A DNA stretch of 64,000 nt, taken from an uncultured Prevotella sp. (GTDB lineage: Bacteria > Bacteroidota > Bacteroidia > Bacteroidales > Bacteroidaceae). Below are positions 52,459 through 61,108 of the stretch, piece by piece (position 1 is the stretch's first letter; each line of letters starts with the position of its first letter). A model generated the notes under the pieces. That model was not told where the DNA came from, did not search any database, and saw only the letters and a list, made by a program, of their open reading frames with translations. The position numbers and the translations under genes are program-made. The DNA is taken from assembly GCF_946404925.1 (NCBI RefSeq), contig NZ_CAMJFM010000002.1, positions 1 to 64,000 on the forward strand, written 5' to 3'.

Positions 52459-53676
52459 TTAATAACTAATGTTTTCTGTTGAATCCCAATAATCGGGCTT
52501 TTCTGTATAACAACCATAGATGGTCACATCCAGCTGGTATCGGTATGCCCATGTGGTTTGCAGTATGCCACCCATATATCTCTCGTCGTTCCAGTCAACC
52601 AGATACAGGCCGTTGTTTACCAGTTTTATGCAGTCTGTTACGGTTGGCTCGTCTACCACTACCAGGTCGCTCTTTTTACGCGGACGTTCTATATAGAAAT
52701 CTTTATCGACCAGGAAGAGTCTGTATTCGCTTGTGTTCAGCGAGCATCCGATGTATCCGATGGCACGCTTTTTCGATGTCTTGCAGTGTATATTGCTGGG
52801 CAGGGCTGATGGTTGCGGTGTGAACAGGCCGCCCATGTCCTCGCTTGCCTGCATTCGAGCTTTCTCGTACTCGTATTCGCCCTTCGATATGGCGCGCTGA
52901 TGTATCAGTGAACTGTATTTGTAGAACATGCGCTGGCTGCTATGGTCAACCTCATACAGCTTCATCTGCTGTATGTGCTGGCCCTCGTAGCTGTTGCTCG
53001 AGCCTATCATCACGGTCTCGCTGGCTTGGTCTTTCCATCCGCGTTCGGGCCACAGATTGCCTGTCACCACACATTCTCCTTTATCTATGCCTTGGGGTAC
53101 GAAGGCTATCACCGTGGTGTACTCTGGGCGTACCTCCCATGTTTCGTCGTATGTCCACGAGTAGTAGTTGGTCTTGCTGTTGTCGAAAGGCTCGGCAGGT
53201 GTGAGCAGAATGTTGATATCACTCTCCTGGCTTTCCTGAACGCCTCTTACATCGGCAATCTTCTCTGTACGGAGTGGTTTCTGTGGGTCCGATTCATACA
53301 CATCGCCATCTACCTCTATGTGCAGATAATACTCTACATCGGGGTTCAGGTCGCCCAGCTGGCAGGTGTATTTGCCGTAGCCGCCCTCGGTTTCATATAC
53401 CGAACCGTCGGTGCCACGTACCGATATCTGTGCCTCGGTAGACCAGCGTGGTTCGGCATAGCCGTTGATAGGATCGGTCCATGATAGTGTGAATGTGCAC
53501 TGTTTGCCCGAATATATCGTACCCTCTACAACCAGCAGGTTTGATTCGTCCTCGGGTACCTCAGCCTCAAACTCTTCAATACAGCCAGTAAGCGAAAAAA
53601 GTAAAAAGGTTAAAAGGTAAAAAGGTAAGACCTTTATACCATATACCTTTGAACTGCTTAATCCTATATATTTCAT
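52459..53676 (-). CDS. DUF4249 family lipoprotein
   Basis: The 405-aa protein has a lipobox (FSLTGC) and an N-terminal Ig-like opening (NLLVVEGTIYSGKQCTFTLS), then the DUF4249 body to the end. Family members are nearly always coded next to a TonB receptor and probably cap it at the surface. The hydrophobic core of its signal peptide (VLPFYLLTFLLFSL) is encoded by a TTTTTACC-type repeat, with an inverted copy in the leader. It begins 38 nt after the receptor gene. Confidence 0.85.
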   Translation of the reverse strand: MKYIGLSSSKVYGIKVLPFYLLTFLLFSLTGCIEEFEAEVPEDESNLLVVEGTIYSGKQCTFTLSWTDPINGYAEPRWSTEAQISVRGTDGSVYETEGGYGKYTCQLGDLNPDVEYYLHIEVDGDVYESDPQKPLRTEKIADVRGVQESQESDINILLTPAEPFDNSKTNYYSWTYDETWEVRPEYTTVIAFVPQGIDKGECVVTGNLWPERGWKDQASETVMIGSSNSYEGQHIQQMKLYEVDHSSQRMFYKYSSLIHQRAISKGEYEYEKARMQASEDMGGLFTPQPSALPSNIHCKTSKKRAIGYIGCSLNTSEYRLFLVDKDFYIERPRKKSDLVVVDEPTVTDCIKLVNNGLYLVDWNDERYMGGILQTTWAYRYQLDVTIYGCYTEKPDYWDSTENISY

Positions 53677-53714
53677 AATCTTTACTTCTTTACTTTTTTA
53701 CTTTTTTACCTTTC
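53595..53714. repeat. Inverted AAAAAGGTAAA/TTTACTTTTTT repeats flanking the DUF4249 start
   Basis: On the plus strand 53595-53629 reads AAAGTAAAAAGGTTAAAAGG and on, while 53681-53714 reads TTTACTTCTTTACTTTTTTA and on. The ATG at 53676 lies between. The left copy codes the signal peptide; the right copy fills the intergenic gap where a ribosome would bind. The two could pair in mRNA. Confidence 0.8.
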
Positions 53715-56654
53715 CTAGTTGAATCGTATATTCATTGAAACATAAGGAATGGCGGTGCCAAACACAGATAGCTTGTAGCCCTTAATCTCATAACCCTCGT
53801 TTACATAGTAGATTGAGTAAGCATTCTTGCGTGCCAGGGCGTTATACACACCGAATGAGAACGATGTGTGCATGAAGCTTGTAATCTTATGGGTAGGCTC
53901 AATGTTGAATGCCAGATCCAGTCGCATGTAGTCGGGTATGCGATAGGTGTTGCGATTGGTGTAGTACGGCATGTATCTGTGGGTGTACGAGTCGTAGTAC
54001 TTTCCGGCAGGCACTGTTGTGGGGCGACCGGTGGCGTAGTTGAAGTTGCTTGAGAAACTGTAACGCTCGGTGAACTTATAGTTCAGCACGGCCTTCACGT
54101 CGTGTGGACGGTCATACTCCGATGGATACCACTCGCCATCGTTCAGCGGCATGGCCACTCGCTTGTCGTCTTGTTTCAGCTGCGAACGCGAGTAGGTGTA
54201 GCTCACCCATCCGTTAAGCTTGCCTGTGGGCTTCTTGGCCTGCAGCTCTATACCGTAGGCTTTTCCCTTGGTGGCTATCACATCGGTTTCCAGGTGTGGG
54301 TTCATCAACAACACGGCGCTACTGCGATAATTCAGGTAGTCGCTGATGTGCTTGTAGTAAACCTCGGCCGAGAGTTCGTAGTCCTTTCTAGGTGTTTCGT
54401 AATAGATACCCGTTGCCAGCTGCCAGCCCTTCTGGGGCTTGATGTTCAGGTCGGAGAGTTTCCAGATGTCGGTAGGCGACATGATGGATGTGTTAGACAC
54501 CTTATGTATATACTGGTGCATGGTGTTGAATCCTGCCTTGAGCGACAGATTCTCCTGTAGCGCATATTTGGCCGAGAGTCGCAGTTCTGGAGCGTGATAG
54601 GTCTTGATGATGCCTGTTTCGCGGCGTGTTTCAACCAGCGTCTCCTCCGATGGCAGTTCGCCGTCCTGATAGTGGTTTACATCGCGTGGACCCATGGCGT
54701 TGAACAGCGAGTAGCGCAGTCCGGCCGATACCGACAGCTTATCGGTTATCGAACGCTCGTATTCGATGTATGCTGCACTCTCAAGTGCCTTCTCCTTCTC
54801 AAGCTGGTTGGTGGTGATGCACGATTTCTCGCCTATTGGCTCATACTTACCGGCTTGCACGTTGTAGTGCTGTACCATCAGTCCATAGTTCAGCACCTCG
54901 TTATCGGTCAGGCGGTGGCGCAGATGCATCTTTGCCCACAGCTGGTCGATGCCAAAGCTCAGTCGGGCAGCCTCCGATGGTACGGTGGTCTCCTCGTTAT
55001 AGTAGTCGTAGTGGTCGAGTCCGGCCGAGAATGTGGCCGTTATCTTCTGGTTCAGTATCGAGCGCCATTCGGCCGATATGTTACGGTTCTGGTAGCCGTA
55101 GTTATCATCCGAGCTAAACGAGAACTTGTCCTTACTCCAGTAGCCGAATATCTTGAGTCGGTGCATGCTGTTAAGCTTCCATGTGAGCACACCGCCAAAG
55201 TCGTAGAAGTTGGCGTTTCCATTCTTGTAGCCGCTCTTTTCGGGCAACTGCTTCAGTATCCAGTCGCTGTAGGTGGTGCGGCCGTTAAGCAGCAGCGACA
55301 CGTGGTCCTTCACGATTGGAATCTCCAGATTGGCCTTACTTGTAAGCAGTCCAATGCTGGCCGACCCCGTCAGCTTCTGCATGTTGGCCTCCTTTGAGTT
55401 CACCTTGAGCACACTGCTGATGCGACCGCCGTATTCCACGGGGATGCTCGACTTGAACAGCTCTACATCCTCTACGGCATCCGAGTTGAACGATGTGAAC
55501 AGACCGAATAGGTGTGATGGGTTGTAGACGGTGCCGCCGTTAAACAGTATCAGGTTCTGGTCGGTGGCGCCGCCGCGAACGTTGTATCCGCTCGAGGCCT
55601 CGCCCACGGTGGTTACACCGGGCAGTGTCAGTACTATCTTCATAATGTCCGACTCGCCAAAGGCCGATGGGATATTCTTCAGAATCTGTGGCTTGAACTT
55701 TTCCGAGCCCATCACAAGACTCTCCACGGCGCTCTGTCGGCCGCCCACAACTACGATTTCGGCCAACTCCTGGTCGTCGGCTACGCTCACCTTAGCTTTC
55801 TTCACGCCAGGCACCACATACACCTTGGTCTTAGACGATCCTGCCGTCGACAGCGTGTCGCTATCCAGCACCGGTATACCGGCTATCAGCTTCTTCTCGT
55901 CTATCTGTGGGATGGACTTTGTGGGTACAAGTTCGGTGCATGCAATAGGCTCGGGCTTGGTGAATACTATAGCGCGAGGTGTGCCCTCGATGCTGCCAGC
56001 AAGTGTGGCCAGACTCTCCTCTCGTTGTTTCTTCGAGAACGACAGATGGTTTCGTCGGGCATACTGCCTGATTTGCTTTTTCTGTTGTGGAAATATGTTG
56101 GCTACATCCTTGGCCTTCTTTACGTGATACATCTCGCCATCGGGTGTAACCAGTAGATAGTGTTCCTTCTGGTCAAGCGTCTTCAGTAGCGTCTTCTCAC
56201 CAAAGTCTTTCTCGCCACTGAAAATCTTCCAGATGCTACGATACAACTGCACGCCGTTCTGGCTGCCGTCGCTCAGCACGTAGGCATATCGCAGACTGTC
56301 TTCAGGGTCGTGCACATATCGGTGGCCGTCCATCTCAAACCAGTCTATGTATCTCTGCTCGGGCAGACACAGTATGTTACTCTCAGGCGATAGTACTGCC
56401 ACCCTCTGCTTGTACAGGTCAAAGCGCAGCTGCACATTATTATATACCACGCCATGGTAGCTTATGCGGCCCTTATACATCTCTTGATCGTCTTTGTAGA
56501 ATGGGCTGTCTTTCCACGTCCACATCTGGTATTGTGGTTCAACCTCTCCCACATAAAGGCGGGCAAAATCAGAAGCCGAGGAAAAGTACTCCTGAGCTTC
56601 TGTGTTCTGTACGCCCGATATCACACAGGCTAATGCCAATAAATATTTTTTCAT
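53715..56654 (-). CDS. TonB-dependent outer-membrane receptor (non-SusC)
   Basis: The 979-aa protein has a signal peptide ending at TEAQ, then about 280 residues that are not a carboxypeptidase-D domain and resemble nothing I can name. The TonB box/plug region is ELAEIVVVGGRQSAVESLV, LTLPGVTTVGEASSGYNVRGGATDQNLILFNGG (in two parts), and a 22-strand barrel ends AIPYVSMNIRFN. It leads an operon with DUF4249, an MG2/plug-like protein and an M16 peptidase; a peptide or protein ligand is a fair guess. The -7 box TAATTTTG lies at 56706-56713. Confidence 0.9.
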   Translation of the reverse strand: MKKYLLALACVISGVQNTEAQEYFSSASDFARLYVGEVEPQYQMWTWKDSPFYKDDQEMYKGRISYHGVVYNNVQLRFDLYKQRVAVLSPESNILCLPEQRYIDWFEMDGHRYVHDPEDSLRYAYVLSDGSQNGVQLYRSIWKIFSGEKDFGEKTLLKTLDQKEHYLLVTPDGEMYHVKKAKDVANIFPQQKKQIRQYARRNHLSFSKKQREESLATLAGSIEGTPRAIVFTKPEPIACTELVPTKSIPQIDEKKLIAGIPVLDSDTLSTAGSSKTKVYVVPGVKKAKVSVADDQELAEIVVVGGRQSAVESLVMGSEKFKPQILKNIPSAFGESDIMKIVLTLPGVTTVGEASSGYNVRGGATDQNLILFNGGTVYNPSHLFGLFTSFNSDAVEDVELFKSSIPVEYGGRISSVLKVNSKEANMQKLTGSASIGLLTSKANLEIPIVKDHVSLLLNGRTTYSDWILKQLPEKSGYKNGNANFYDFGGVLTWKLNSMHRLKIFGYWSKDKFSFSSDDNYGYQNRNISAEWRSILNQKITATFSAGLDHYDYYNEETTVPSEAARLSFGIDQLWAKMHLRHRLTDNEVLNYGLMVQHYNVQAGKYEPIGEKSCITTNQLEKEKALESAAYIEYERSITDKLSVSAGLRYSLFNAMGPRDVNHYQDGELPSEETLVETRRETGIIKTYHAPELRLSAKYALQENLSLKAGFNTMHQYIHKVSNTSIMSPTDIWKLSDLNIKPQKGWQLATGIYYETPRKDYELSAEVYYKHISDYLNYRSSAVLLMNPHLETDVIATKGKAYGIELQAKKPTGKLNGWVSYTYSRSQLKQDDKRVAMPLNDGEWYPSEYDRPHDVKAVLNYKFTERYSFSSNFNYATGRPTTVPAGKYYDSYTHRYMPYYTNRNTYRIPDYMRLDLAFNIEPTHKITSFMHTSFSFGVYNALARKNAYSIYYVNEGYEIKGYKLSVFGTAIPYVSMNIRFN

Positions 56655-56802
56655 TTTCTTCTTTATAATCCAACGCTTTTGTTATGGTTAGGCACTTATG
56701 GGTTGCAAAATTACAGAAAAAATTGTATATAATTCCAATCATTAACAAACTTTTAATAAAATATAATATGTACGCGAAATTGCTGCTCGTTGTTGGGGAT
56801 AA

Positions 56803-56836
56803 AAAAAGAGTCCAAGATCAATCTTGAACTCTTTTT
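56803..56836. terminator. Terminator downstream of the tRNA gene
   Basis: AAAAAGAGT and ACTCTTTTT flank a CAAGAT/ATCTTG stem, giving a long hairpin with T tracts on both strands. It ends the tRNA transcript before the TonB receptor gene. Confidence 0.9.
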
Positions 56837-56837
56837 G

Positions 56838-56911
56838 TGGACCAGCCTGGGCTTGAACCAGGGACCTCCAGATTATGAGTCTGTTGCTCTAACCAACTGA
56901 GCTACAAGTCC
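56838..56911 (-). tRNA. tRNA with CAT anticodon (probably elongator Met)
   Basis: On the minus strand the 74-nt gene shows a GGACTTG acceptor arm, a GCTC/GAGC D stem, the anticodon loop CTCATAA and the T arm CCTGG-TTCAAGC-CCAGG; the CCA end is not fully encoded. CAT could also be initiator Met or Ile2 (lysidine), but the overall form fits elongator Met best. One A-G and one T-T mismatch lie in the anticodon and acceptor stems. Confidence 0.93.
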
Positions 56912-56935
56912 GATGCAAATTGCGTTTTGCGGCTG

Positions 56936-56967
56936 CAAAGGTAAGTAGAATTCTTTAAATATCCAAA
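56936..56967 (-). promoter_or_regulatory. Promoter of the tRNA gene
   Basis: On the minus strand TTTG (56964-56967), 20 nt and TACCTTTG (56936-56943) match the consensus. The box ends 24 nt before the first tRNA base. Confidence 0.85.
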
Positions 56968-57043
56968 TTTTTAAGAGGAAATAACTAAAAATGTTTGTTA
57001 CGCGCGGCAAAATTGAGGATTTTTGGCTAACTTTGCACCCCAA

Positions 57044-57985
57044 ATGGAGATAATTACCGACATATATCATATAGAAGGGCTGCCTGAGTGCGCAGCCACA
57101 ATCGGTGTGTTTGATGGTGTACACGCCGGCCATCAGCAGATAATACTGCAGATGAAGAGCGACGCCATGCAGGCGGGCTACAAATCGATGGTGATAACCT
57201 TCGACCGCCAGCCACGCGAATTGTTTGATGCCAACTACAAGCCACAGGTGCTTACTACACTGAAGGAGAAACTGTTAAGACTGTCGATTTATGGTGTAGA
57301 TTATGTGGTGGTGCTGCCGTTTACCATTGAACTGGCTAAGTTATCGGCACGCGAGTTTATGCAGCAGGTGTTGAGACAGAAGCTTAACGTAAGGTTGTTA
57401 AGGCTGGGCTACGACAACCGCTTTGGCCACGGCCGCACCGAGGGGTTCGACGACTATGTGCGCTTTGGCCGCGAGATGGATATGACGGTGGTGCAAGGCA
57501 CGCCGCTGCAGTTTACGGGCTACACCGAGCCTGTAAGTTCGTCGCTGATTCGACGACTGATAGCCGAAGAGGGCTGTGTGAACGAGGCATCGGGATTACT
57601 GATGTGCCAGTATCGCCTGACGGGTACTGTAAAGCCCGGCGAGCACATTGGTGGTACATTAGGTTTCCCTACAGCCAATATGGAACCCGAAAACGATGGA
57701 AAGGTAATACCTGCATCGGGTGTTTATGCCGTGAAGGCTGATCTGGGTGATGGCCAGCAAAGACCTGCGATGATGAATATTGGCACAAGACCAACCTTTG
57801 ACGGACAGAAACAGACGCTCGAGGTGAATATCCTAGACTTTGAGGGCAATCTTTACGACAAGACGATAACAGTGTACTTTGTGCAGCGACTGCGCGATGA
57901 GCGCCGTTTTGACAGCCCCGAGGCGCTGGTGGCCCAGCTGGAAGAAGACAAGAAAAAAGTAGAACAAATAATAAATAAACAATGA
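57044..57985 (+). CDS. ribF: Bifunctional riboflavin kinase / FAD synthetase
   Basis: The 313-aa protein has the nucleotidyltransferase motif TIGVFDGVHAGHQQ at residues about 19-32 and the flavokinase half with GTLGFPTANMEPE and later VYAVKADLGD. It makes FMN and FAD in the cytoplasm. I chose the ATG at 57044; an upstream in-frame TTG at 57023 lies across the -7 box TAACTTTG (57028-57035). Only 8 nt separate that box from the ATG, so the mRNA has hardly any leader. Confidence 0.95.
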   Translation: MEIITDIYHIEGLPECAATIGVFDGVHAGHQQIILQMKSDAMQAGYKSMVITFDRQPRELFDANYKPQVLTTLKEKLLRLSIYGVDYVVVLPFTIELAKLSAREFMQQVLRQKLNVRLLRLGYDNRFGHGRTEGFDDYVRFGREMDMTVVQGTPLQFTGYTEPVSSSLIRRLIAEEGCVNEASGLLMCQYRLTGTVKPGEHIGGTLGFPTANMEPENDGKVIPASGVYAVKADLGDGQQRPAMMNIGTRPTFDGQKQTLEVNILDFEGNLYDKTITVYFVQRLRDERRFDSPEALVAQLEEDKKKVEQIINKQ

Positions 57986-58761
57986 AAAAGGCTATACTAT
58001 ATACCATCCTGTTTCTTACCATACAAATAGCGGTTGGAGCGGTGGTGATTTTGCTCTGGAAACTTATTACGCACGAGGACGTAACTAACAATGTGCCTTG
58101 CATGATAGCCTCGTCGGTGGCTGGCGATATAGTTGCTGTAATAGTATTCCTGAGGCTGAAATGGATCGAGGTTTCGCCAAACTGGATACGTACCCGCCCC
58201 TGGGCTGTGTTGTTCTGGTGCGCAATGGCATCAATAGGACTGCTGGTGCCATCGCAGTGGCTTCAGGAAGCGATGCCTGAGTTGCCTAACTGGGCCGAGG
58301 ATATGTTTGTGAGCTTGGCAGCAAATCCCTGGGGCTACGTAGTGGTGGGCCTTGGTGCACCGCTGGTAGAAGAGATGGTTATGCGTGGCACTGTGCTGCG
58401 CGAGCTGTTGAAGTGGAACGAGAACCACTGGGTGGGCATCACCATATCGGCAGTGCTATTTGCGCTTATACATGCTAATCCGGCACAGATGCCGCATGCT
58501 TTCCTTGCAGGGCTACTGCTGGGATGGCTCTACTATCGCACAGGCAGCATATTGCCAGGTGTGATGGTGCACTGGGTGAACAACTCGGTGGCCTTTGCTA
58601 TAGCGCATATCATGATGGCTATCGACCCTGCCAGCAAGGGTGATTTAACTCTGCTGCAGATGTTTGGTAGCGATGCAAGGGTGCTGATGGCTGTGGGCTG
58701 CTCGCTGATGATATTCCTTCCGGCAATTTACCAGTTGAATATCAGGATGAAGAGAGCTTGA
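57982..58761 (+). CDS. CPBP family intramembrane metalloprotease
   Basis: The 259-aa protein has about seven or eight membrane helices and the CPBP (Abi) motifs EEMVMRGTVLREL (EExxxR), FALIHANP and GVMVHWVNN. The family processes prenylated or membrane proteins, or supports bacteriocin immunity; no substrate is evident here. The start overlaps the ribF stop as ATGA. Confidence 0.9.
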   Translation: MKKAILYTILFLTIQIAVGAVVILLWKLITHEDVTNNVPCMIASSVAGDIVAVIVFLRLKWIEVSPNWIRTRPWAVLFWCAMASIGLLVPSQWLQEAMPELPNWAEDMFVSLAANPWGYVVVGLGAPLVEEMVMRGTVLRELLKWNENHWVGITISAVLFALIHANPAQMPHAFLAGLLLGWLYYRTGSILPGVMVHWVNNSVAFAIAHIMMAIDPASKGDLTLLQMFGSDARVLMAVGCSLMIFLPAIYQLNIRMKRA

Positions 58762-58765
58762 TCAG

Positions 58766-58830
58766 ACCTCCCCTGGCCCCTCCCGCTCGGCTTTGCCGCT
58801 TGGCTCGTCCAAGAACTCAGGAGGGGAACT
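58766..58830. repeat. C-rich/G-rich dispersed repeat between convergent genes
   Basis: CCTCCCCTGGCCCCTCCC opens and AGGAGGGGAACT closes a 65-bp element able to form a large hairpin. Its C-rich word is related to the insert in the GH92 gene at 21438. Confidence 0.75.
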
Positions 58831-58846
58831 CCAGATACAATTGAAG

Positions 58847-58880
58847 AAGGCTGCTACCGAGGTGATCGGAGGCAGCCTTT
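58847..58880. terminator. Bidirectional terminator-like hairpin
   Basis: AAGGCTGCTACCGA and TCGGAGGCAGCCTT pair at 12 of 14 positions with a 5-nt loop between the convergent CPBP and anti-sigma genes. The T tail is short. Confidence 0.7.
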
Positions 58881-58987
58881 AACTTCAGCGTTAGTATTTC
58901 CTGAAAAATTTGAGAGAAACGATGCTTCACAGCATCTCTGAATTGTTTTACTTGTTGTTTTATAAAGAAAGCATAGAAAAAAATATC

Positions 58988-59461
58988 TTATTCAATAATG
59001 GTGGGATTGTCTGTAGCCACCTTCACCGTATCGGTGATGTTCTCGGCCTGAATGGTGCCGAGGGTGTTAACAGAGTCGGCCTCGTGCATCTGCTGGAACT
59101 TGGCATAAGCGTCCTTTGGGTCATCCCATCCACGATCCCATGGTGCCTGAGCGGCATTGCCAAGAGTAAGGATGATGGCCACAACGGCAGCTGCACGGAA
59201 CAAGGGCATAAGGCGAGAGGTAAGGGTAACAACCTTGGCCTTTGGCTTTTCGTCCTGACCCACCATTGCGAGTATACGGGCATCGAAGTCATCACCCAGT
59301 GTAGGCTCTTGCTGCTGCATAGCAAACAATGCCTTGTACTGCTCGAGCTCAGTAGGCACGTCGTCCTGACTGAAGAAAGAACGCAGAATAGATTCCTCCT
59401 GCAGTGTTGTCTCACACTGCCAATAGCGCTCCAGCAACTGTTCGATGTACTTATAGTCCAT
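58988..59461 (-). CDS. Putative anti-sigma factor, single-pass membrane protein
   Basis: The 157-aa protein has a soluble N-terminal part (YIEQLLERYWQCETTLQEE), one membrane helix near residues 87-106 (LFRAAAVVAIILTLGNAAQA) and a short periplasmic tail. The ATG overlaps the end of the ECF sigma gene by 11 bp. Size, topology and coupling are those of Bacteroidetes anti-sigma proteins of the non-FecR type; the zinc motif of ZAS proteins is absent. Function is inferred from context. Confidence 0.7.
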   Translation of the reverse strand: MDYKYIEQLLERYWQCETTLQEESILRSFFSQDDVPTELEQYKALFAMQQQEPTLGDDFDARILAMVGQDEKPKAKVVTLTSRLMPLFRAAAVVAIILTLGNAAQAPWDRGWDDPKDAYAKFQQMHEADSVNTLGTIQAENITDTVKVATDNPTIIE

Positions 59462-59969
59462 ATTTCTCTGATTCTATATATTTCTGTCGGATGGCTTGTC
59501 GGGCTCGGAAGATGTTTACTTTCACCTGTTCTTCGCTGATGGCCATGATCGACGCAATCTCTTTATAACTTTTGCCTTCAAACTCTCGGAGGTGCATGGC
59601 ACTTCGTTGCTTCTCGGGCAGTTCACTTATTAATCGGCGTATCAGCTCAACTCGGTCGCGCTGCATAGCCTGTTCTTCAGGGTTCGAGGCGTAGCTGTGG
59701 TCGGGCTTCTCGTGGTCGCCCTCCTCGAGGCTCTGGTTCTGGTTTTCCAGCTTGCGCATCCTGTCGAGCGACAGGTTTCGGCAAATGGTGAGGCAGAAGG
59801 CTTCGATAGATTCTATTTCATCCCATTGCTCTCGGCGGTTCCAGACCTTTATCATCGTGTCTTGTACTACATCCTCTGCCTCTGCAGGGTTGAGGGTGAT
59901 GCGGAGGGCAAGCCTGTAGAGCTCGTTCTTCAGCGGCAAGATGTCGTTTTCGAAACTTATCTTTTTCAT
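59451..59969 (-). CDS. ECF-type RNA polymerase sigma factor
   Basis: From the ATG at 59969 the product is 172 aa. Region 2 is AEAEDVVQDTMIKVW with ICRNLSLDRMRK; region 4 is ISELPEKQRSAMHLREFEGKSYKEIASIMAISEEQVKVNI read in two segments. A longer frame from 60110 starts inside argB and was rejected. It is coupled to the membrane protein downstream, its likely anti-sigma. Confidence 0.93.
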   Translation of the reverse strand: MKKISFENDILPLKNELYRLALRITLNPAEAEDVVQDTMIKVWNRREQWDEIESIEAFCLTICRNLSLDRMRKLENQNQSLEEGDHEKPDHSYASNPEEQAMQRDRVELIRRLISELPEKQRSAMHLREFEGKSYKEIASIMAISEEQVKVNIFRARQAIRQKYIESEKYGL

Positions 59970-60027
59970 CCTCTTCTTATTATATGACGAATAGCCTGGG
60001 GCAAAAGTTACAAGTAAAACAAAAAAA

Positions 60028-60801
60028 TTACGAAATAATTGTGCCGCTCTCTCCGTCGATGGCTGTGGCCAGGGTGATGATAACCCTGCTAACGCCTGCA
60101 TCGATGGCACTCAGAGCGTTCTCAATCTTAGGCAGCATGCCACCGCTGATGGTTCCATTGGCCTTGTATCGCTCAAAGTCCGCGCGCGTAATATTAGGTA
60201 TTACGGAGTCATCGTCGTCGGGATTGCTAAGCACGCCTTTCTTCTCGAAGCTATAGATGAGTGTAACATCGTAGAAGGGGGCCAGGGCCTTAGCAGTCTC
60301 GCTGGCAATGGTGTCGGCATTGGTGTTGAGTATGTTGCCCTTGCCATCGTGGGTAAGTGGGGCCATAACGGGGGTGATGCCAGCCTCTATGAGTTTAGAG
60401 AGCATCTGGCCGTCGGCCTTGTCAACATCGCCTACAAAACCGAAATCTACACCGTCCTTGATGGGACGCTTATGGCTGCGAATCACGTCGATATCGGCAC
60501 CGGTAAGTCCAAGCGCATTAACCCCGTTGGCCTGCAGTCGGGCCACAAGGTTCTTGTTTACCAGTCCGCCATAAACCATGGTTACCACGCTCAGCATGTC
60601 GGCATCGGTGATGCGACGGCCGCCCACCATCTTCGACTCGATGCCCAGGCTGGCTGCTACCTGAGTAGCACGGCGACCACCACCATGTATCAATACCTTA
60701 TGCCCACTGATGGCACTAAAATCCCTTAAAAGTAGGGAGAGCTGAGTTTCGTCTTCGACTACGGCTCCTCCTACTTTTACAATAGTGAGCTTCTGTTTCA
60801 T
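60028..60801 (-). CDS. argB: Acetylglutamate kinase
   Basis: The 257-aa protein has the amino-acid-kinase motifs VKVGGAVVED, LIHGGGRRAT, NTNADTIASETAKAL and the late GTISGGMLPKIENAL. It carries out the second step of arginine synthesis from N-acetylglutamate. It is the last gene of the aroK-speA-RsbW-RsbV run; its ATG follows the stop of the STAS gene with no gap. Confidence 0.93.
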   Translation of the reverse strand: MKQKLTIVKVGGAVVEDETQLSLLLRDFSAISGHKVLIHGGGRRATQVAASLGIESKMVGGRRITDADMLSVVTMVYGGLVNKNLVARLQANGVNALGLTGADIDVIRSHKRPIKDGVDFGFVGDVDKADGQMLSKLIEAGITPVMAPLTHDGKGNILNTNADTIASETAKALAPFYDVTLIYSFEKKGVLSNPDDDDSVIPNITRADFERYKANGTISGGMLPKIENALSAIDAGVSRVIITLATAIDGESGTIIS

Positions 60802-61104
60802 TTATTTAAACTCAAACAGATTGATGAAGCCAGTCATGGCAAATACCTGGCGCAGATCTTCGTTAATGCCACGGATGTAGATATGGCTGCCCTTTGGTTT
60901 AGCAGTCTTGAGCAATGCGAGGAACAGACGCAGACCACTTGAAGAGATGTACTCAAGATTGGTGCAGTCCAGGATGATGTCGTGGCCCGAGCAGTCGTAG
61001 AGTGGTTTCATGTCCTCTTCAGTCTGGGCAGATGCTGCCGTGTCGAGACGGCCCTCGAAGTACATTACAAAATAATTGTCTTCTTCCTTAAATGTTGTCT
61101 TCAT
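60802..61104 (-). CDS. STAS-domain anti-anti-sigma factor (RsbV-like)
   Basis: The 100-aa product from the ATG at 61104 is a single STAS domain: FEGRLDTAASAQ, IILDCTNLEYISSSGLRLFL with the phosphorylatable Ser in SSGLR, and VFAMTGFINLF. It would be phosphorylated by the RsbW-like kinase 4 nt upstream and dephosphorylated by a SpoIIE phosphatase. Upstream in-frame codons belong to the RsbW-like gene. Confidence 0.92.
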   Translation of the reverse strand: MKTTFKEEDNYFVMYFEGRLDTAASAQTEEDMKPLYDCSGHDIILDCTNLEYISSSGLRLFLALLKTAKPKGSHIYIRGINEDLRQVFAMTGFINLFEFK

Positions 61105-61108
61105 AACG

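Noticed and set aside
57023..57043. Longer RibF starting at TTG 57023
   Set aside because: The extra codons cover the TAACTTTG -7 box; the ATG at 57044 begins where RibF proteins start.
59970..60110. N-terminal extension of the sigma factor
   Set aside because: The extra 47 codons overlap argB and lack sigma homology; the ATG at 59969 starts the usual region.
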